30,172 nucleotides of DNA, taken from positions 1 to 30,172 of IMG/VR virus record IMGVR_UViG_3300021085_000139; one strand, given 5' to 3'. Within the stretch, counting starts at the first letter, position 1. Each line of letters starts with the position of its first letter. This document shows, piece by piece, positions 27,539-30,172 of the stretch. The DNA is from a virus. The notes under the pieces are model-generated. The model searched no databases, was not told the DNA's origin, and worked only from the letters and a program-made list of their open reading frames with translations. Position numbers and translations under genes: made by a program.

Positions 27539-27808
27539 TTATACTAATACTCTTTTTTTAGCGATTGTGTACTCGTTTGCTGCTCTTCCAACATCACCCG
27601 ATTCAATTGCTACTGCTTTTACGTTAAAACCTTCTTCTCTTAACTCAGAAAGTCTTGCACCCGGAGATGCGATGTCTAATTTTTCTCTTAGATCATCCAT
27701 TGTAAAAGATTTACCTGTACCCCAGAATTTAGCTAGGATTTTTTGGTTTTGAGTACCTTCTTTGAAAAATTTAGTACCCACTGCACTTGTTTTTTTAGTT
27801 CTTGGCAT
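27539..27808 (-). CDS. winged-helix DNA-binding protein, candidate regulator
   Basis: An 89-residue basic protein. Residues about 18-65 form a helix-turn-helix or winged-helix unit: NQKILAKFWGTGKSFTMDDL, then REKLDIASPGARLSELREEG and a wing FNVKAV. The SPGARLSELREEGF segment is the recognition-helix pattern of phage HTH_39-type proteins. It has a strong own promoter with AGGAG. It sits between the two promoters that share the GTAAGA dyad, which makes it the natural candidate to bind them. This link is inference. Confidence 0.85.
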   Translation of the reverse strand: MPRTKKTSAVGTKFFKEGTQNQKILAKFWGTGKSFTMDDLREKLDIASPGARLSELREEGFNVKAVAIESGDVGRAANEYTIAKKRVLV

Positions 27809-27858
27809 TTTAACTCCTTTATTATTAATTATAATAACTTTATGTTATTGTTAAATAT

Positions 27859-27887
27859 AATATATACTAGGAATTGGATCCTGTCAA
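27859..27887 (-). promoter_or_regulatory. sigma70-type early promoter
   Basis: TTGACA (27887-27882), 17-nt spacer, TATATT (27864-27859), for the winged-helix gene. The spacer lacks the GTAAGA dyad. The leader is about 45 nt with AAAGGAG. Confidence 0.88.
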
Positions 27888-27893
27888 CCTTTA

Positions 27894-27920
27894 AAAAACC
27901 CTTATAATTGTAGGATTTTT
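27894..27920 (-). terminator. probable terminator of the OB-fold-like gene
   Basis: AAAAATCCT and AGGGTTTTT pair over 9 bp (one G-T) around a 9-nt loop, and six T follow the G run. The stem includes the stop codon region of the gene ending at 27902. Confidence 0.55.
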
Positions 27921-28606
27921 ACCCTATTTACAACAGTTTCTTTGGCATTTGAGTACTTTGATAGCTCATGTTTGTTGACTGTACCACGAATTTTAATGGT
28001 TTTATCCGAAATAATATCACTAATATCCGGTTGATCTCGCCACCAAAACTTAATAATATCTTTTTCAGCGTAAACTGTGGTAATCATATAAACATCACTG
28101 GTTTGAATAAACTTAACATCTAGTACTTTTACATTAATATCGTATCTTTTACCCCTAGTACCAAAATACATACTACTATGCTTTAATGCTGACATTTTAT
28201 CTTCAACTGCTTCACGCTTTTTGTCAATTTCGACACTATGTGGTAAACTAGCAATAATACTTACTGCAAAATTATTAATTTGTGGGTCTGATAATGCTTT
28301 AGCAACGTTTTGCTCAAAATTATTGAGATTATTAGTCATCTTTTTGATCATTAATTTACCATTAATACTATCAATAAGATCATTAGCATTTTTAGTTTCT
28401 TCGTCGGTAAACGACATATTTGGATCTTCTAAAATATCAACAATACAAGATTTATTATCTCGTATTTCTACAGGTTCACCACTTTGGGGCGAAGTATCAG
28501 TATATCCTTGTCCACTACGAACAAATCCCTGATCTTTGTATACAAGAACTGCCGCACACATTACATCTATAACGGTAACTGTTGGCCATGGTGTTTTTTT
28601 CATTTT
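27902..28606 (-). CDS. OB-fold-like early protein, possible nucleic-acid binder
   Basis: A 234-residue protein starting MKKTPWPTVTVIDVMCAAVL at the ATG 28606, which has GGAG 6 nt before it. An in-frame ATG at 28639 lacks such a site. The N-terminal 60 residues are mixed, about 65-155 is helical, and the last 75 residues form a beta domain (GKRYDINVKVLDVKF, ISDKTIKIRGTVNKHELSKY, ETVVNRVKIL). The GTVxxH..y..xxxTVxxRxK ending is one I recall from OB-fold-like proteins of marine T4-like phages. It lies between uvsX/Y and the AAA+ gene with its own promoter, which fits a replication role. Confidence 0.75.
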   Translation of the reverse strand, partial: KMKKTPWPTVTVIDVMCAAVLVYKDQGFVRSGQGYTDTSPQSGEPVEIRDNKSCIVDILEDPNMSFTDEETKNANDLIDSINGKLMIKKMTNNLNNFEQNVAKALSDPQINNFAVSIIASLPHSVEIDKKREAVEDKMSALKHSSMYFGTRGKRYDINVKVLDVKFIQTSDVYMITTVYAEKDIIKFWWRDQPDISDIISDKTIKIRGTVNKHELSKYSNAKETVVNRVKILQL

Positions 28607-28655
28607 TGACTCCACTGGTAAAATTGAATATTTGAACATTTTCTACTTTAACTAT

Positions 28656-28684
28656 AGTATACGGTAAGAGTTCTTGCTTGTCAA
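28656..28684 (-). promoter_or_regulatory. sigma70-type early promoter with spacer dyad
   Basis: TTGACA (28684-28679), 17-nt spacer, TATACT (28661-28656). The spacer GGTAAGAGTTCTTGCT (28663-28678) matches 12 of 16 bases of the palindrome at 27422-27437 at the same distance from both hexamers. Confidence 0.88.
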
Positions 28685-28688
28685 CCTT

Positions 28689-29147
28689 TTATAATGAAAT
28701 ATCTTCTAATCCTGCGGCACGTAGTTTAACTACATTATTAATCTGAAACTGTTTGGCTTCTAATGCCTTAATAACACCTATATATTTGTTTCGTACTAAA
28801 CTAAAATCATTAATAAGGTATTGTAAATCTACTACATCTTGCTCACCATCTACAAATTTATCTGCATCACGTGAGCTAAGTGCTTTATTATAATTTTCTA
28901 AAAACTTACGGAATGTTTGGGATCGTAATTTACGCATTTCTGTATTGAGAAACTCAAGTATTGCTTCTACTTCTTGTAATTGATTAAACCTATGTTCAAC
29001 AATACCAGGCATATCTCTACTTTGCTTTTCTAATACACCTTTCATACTACACTCAAATCGTGCTTCATCAATTTGTTTCTCAAAGTGAGAGATAGCATTA
29101 ACTATCTCTCCTAAATTTGCCGTAACTTTACGATACCATGCACTCAT
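28689..29147 (-). CDS. coiled-coil protein, UvsY-like candidate
   Basis: A 152-residue, almost all-helical protein starting MSAWYRKVTANLGEIVNAIS. It has RFNQLQEVEAILEFLNTEMR and SSRDADKFVDGEQDVVDLQY, and ends NKYIGVIKALEAKQFQINNV. The last stretch (a helix, then R/K-QFQI-N) resembles the end of UvsY, the mediator that loads UvsX on gp32-coated DNA. Length fits (T4 UvsY is 137). It is two genes after uvsX and overlaps the acidic gene by TAATG (29149-29145). The assignment is tentative, as the N-terminal half does not match T4 UvsY by eye. Confidence 0.7.
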   Translation of the reverse strand: MSAWYRKVTANLGEIVNAISHFEKQIDEARFECSMKGVLEKQSRDMPGIVEHRFNQLQEVEAILEFLNTEMRKLRSQTFRKFLENYNKALSSRDADKFVDGEQDVVDLQYLINDFSLVRNKYIGVIKALEAKQFQINNVVKLRAAGLEDISL

Positions 29148-29416
29148 TAGTATTCATGCTCCTCGTCATCTTCGTTGTATTCGTCAAAAACATCTTCATC
29201 TTCTTCTTCTTGCTCTAAATGTTCATCAAGTGCTTCACCTAAGTATTCGCAATGATCCGCTATTTCTTTATATGCTGGTTTTAATTCAAAACCAAAGTCT
29301 AGCAGTTGATAGATAGTTCTTCGAGCAAATTCTAGTTTATCTTTATCAGATATAAAGTTTTGTGCTTCGTCATATAAGTTAAATATAAACTCAAAATCTC
29401 CTTCATCAAGATTCAT
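29147..29416 (-). CDS. acidic small protein between uvsX and the UvsY-like gene
   Basis: An 89-residue protein starting MNLDEGDFEFIFNLYDEAQN. About 1-60 is helical. The end is a run of Glu/Asp (EQEEEDEDVFDEYNEDDEEH) of very low pI. Such acidic tails often contact DNA-binding proteins by mimicking DNA. It overlaps uvsX by 11 nt and the UvsY-like gene by 1 nt, so all three are translated together. Function unknown. Confidence 0.78.
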   Translation of the reverse strand: MNLDEGDFEFIFNLYDEAQNFISDKDKLEFARRTIYQLLDFGFELKPAYKEIADHCEYLGEALDEHLEQEEEDEDVFDEYNEDDEEHEY

Positions 29417-30172
29417 TTACCACCTCCGTTGTAGTTTCTTCAATGTTATCCATAATTTCTTCTTCTGCATCAGCTAGATCATTGTCATATTCTGACATGA
29501 CGATATCTAATGCGCCGTCCTTATTTGCATTCCAAGGTTTACGGAACATTTTAATTACTTCACCTGTTACCGGGCTAATGTATTCTAAACTGTTTCCACT
29601 TTTCTTTAACAAACCTTTTGCTTCAAAGAAGTCAGTCAAGCCACTGTATGGGCTCATACCTGTTTCATATGGGATTTCAACTTGCACACTTTCAAATGGT
29701 TTAGCGTAACGAGATTTCATTACTTTACACGCCGCTCTAATACCAAATACTTGTGATGTTTTGTTGCCATCTGCATCAACTTTTAGTTTAAGTTTACGCA
29801 TTGCAATAACAATACTACTTGCATAGATAAAGCCCTGTCCGCCTGAGATCTTATCATCTGGATCGAACATGTCTTGTGATGCATATGTATGGTTAGTTGC
29901 TAGTAGTCCTACATTGTACTGTCCAAACATATTAACTGTGTTACGAACTAATGAAGTTAGTGCTTTAGGCTTACGACCCATATCACCTTTCATATCACCT
30001 TTGTTAAACTGATCAACATCAGTGGGTGTTAATAACATACCTAATGAGTCAACTACAAACAATACCTTAGGTCTGTCTTCGTCTTCTGCTTCGGCGTATT
30101 CTGCCTTGTAATCCTTCATAAAGTCACTAATTGTTTTAGCAACATCATCAATCATACTCATGTTAAGTTTTA
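29406..30172 (-). CDS. uvsX: UvsX recombinase, C-terminal part (cut by window edge)
   Basis: A RecA-like strand-exchange protein. The frame is open to the right edge, and the ATG at 30161 is internal: Walker B (VLFVVDSLGMLL) comes only about 35 residues after it, so the ATP-binding P-loop and N-domain lie outside the window. Visible parts are Walker B, the L1-type segment MGRKPKALTSLVRN, NHTYASQDMF, the L2-region SGGQGFIYASS, and an acidic tail (DNDLADAEEEIMDNIEE). In T4 it drives recombination-dependent replication with UvsY and UvsW, both (the former tentatively) encoded here. Confidence 0.93.
   Translation of the reverse strand, partial: KLNMSMIDDVAKTISDFMKDYKAEYAEAEDEDRPKVLFVVDSLGMLLTPTDVDQFNKGDMKGDMGRKPKALTSLVRNTVNMFGQYNVGLLATNHTYASQDMFDPDDKISGGQGFIYASSIVIAMRKLKLKVDADGNKTSQVFGIRAACKVMKSRYAKPFESVQVEIPYETGMSPYSGLTDFFEAKGLLKKSGNSLEYISPVTGEVIKMFRKPWNANKDGALDIVMSEYDNDLADAEEEIMDNIEETTTEVVNES

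Overview
The window looks like part of the genome of a lytic T4-like marine myovirus. The base composition is AT-rich. Nearly every gene lies on the minus strand, packed with 1-17 nt overlaps or gaps of a few bases. The recognisable genes are the T4 replication and recombination set (UvsX, a possible UvsY relative, UvsW, gp41 helicase, gp61 primase), class Ia ribonucleotide reductase with a glutaredoxin, a PAAR spike tip, tail-fibre-like proteins and a phage SpeD. Many of the unnamed proteins resemble conserved hypotheticals I recall from T4-like cyanophages and SAR11 phages. No photosynthesis gene is present, so a pelagiphage-type virus is my best guess. This is inference from composition and remembered family resemblance, not from a search.

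Layout, given right to left because transcription runs leftwards. 30172-28689: 3' part of uvsX, an acidic small protein and a UvsY-like protein. 28684-26474: three short units, each behind its own strong sigma70-type promoter: an OB-fold-like protein, a winged-helix regulator candidate and an AAA+ ATPase that ends in a clear rho-independent terminator. 26469-26128: a three-helix membrane protein with its own late promoter. 26113-22100: an early operon headed by uvsW. It continues through conserved unknowns, a zinc-finger protein and a 29-residue membrane peptide to a very small protein carrying the ordered motifs of the DnaE (C-family) polymerase palm. 22125-21754: the only plus-strand gene. 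21717-20857: a late structural gene. 20882-18434: primase and helicase. 18426-10445: late blocks of structural or internal proteins that also hold a KxDG nucleotidyltransferase-like protein, SpeD and an SGNH hydrolase. 10461-9737: a lone early PD-(D/E)XK nuclease. 9741-898: a late unit with fibre-like proteins, nrdA-nrdB-grx, the PAAR tip, a long fibre-like protein and a subtilisin-like protease. 873-329: a small early unit, followed by tRNA-Thr(UGU) and the start of a further gene running off the left edge.

Two promoter classes explain the layout. Replication and regulatory units carry TTGACA-N17-TATACT-type host sigma70 promoters. Structural units carry T4-style late elements (T/C/G)ATAAATA, several of which overlap the stop codon of the gene before. 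In three early units (nuclease, primase, UvsW) the ATG begins exactly 7 nt past the -10 hexamer, so the mRNAs should be leaderless. Other early units have leaders with Shine-Dalgarno sites. Two of those leadered promoters share a GTAAGA-NN-TCTTRC dyad inside the spacer, a candidate operator.

The most interesting items are the miniature DnaE-like protein, the leaderless-promoter rule, the spacer operator, the ligase-like KxDG protein in the late module, the subtilase in the virion operon and the altered SpeD processing site. No insertion sequence, CRISPR array or rRNA gene was seen.
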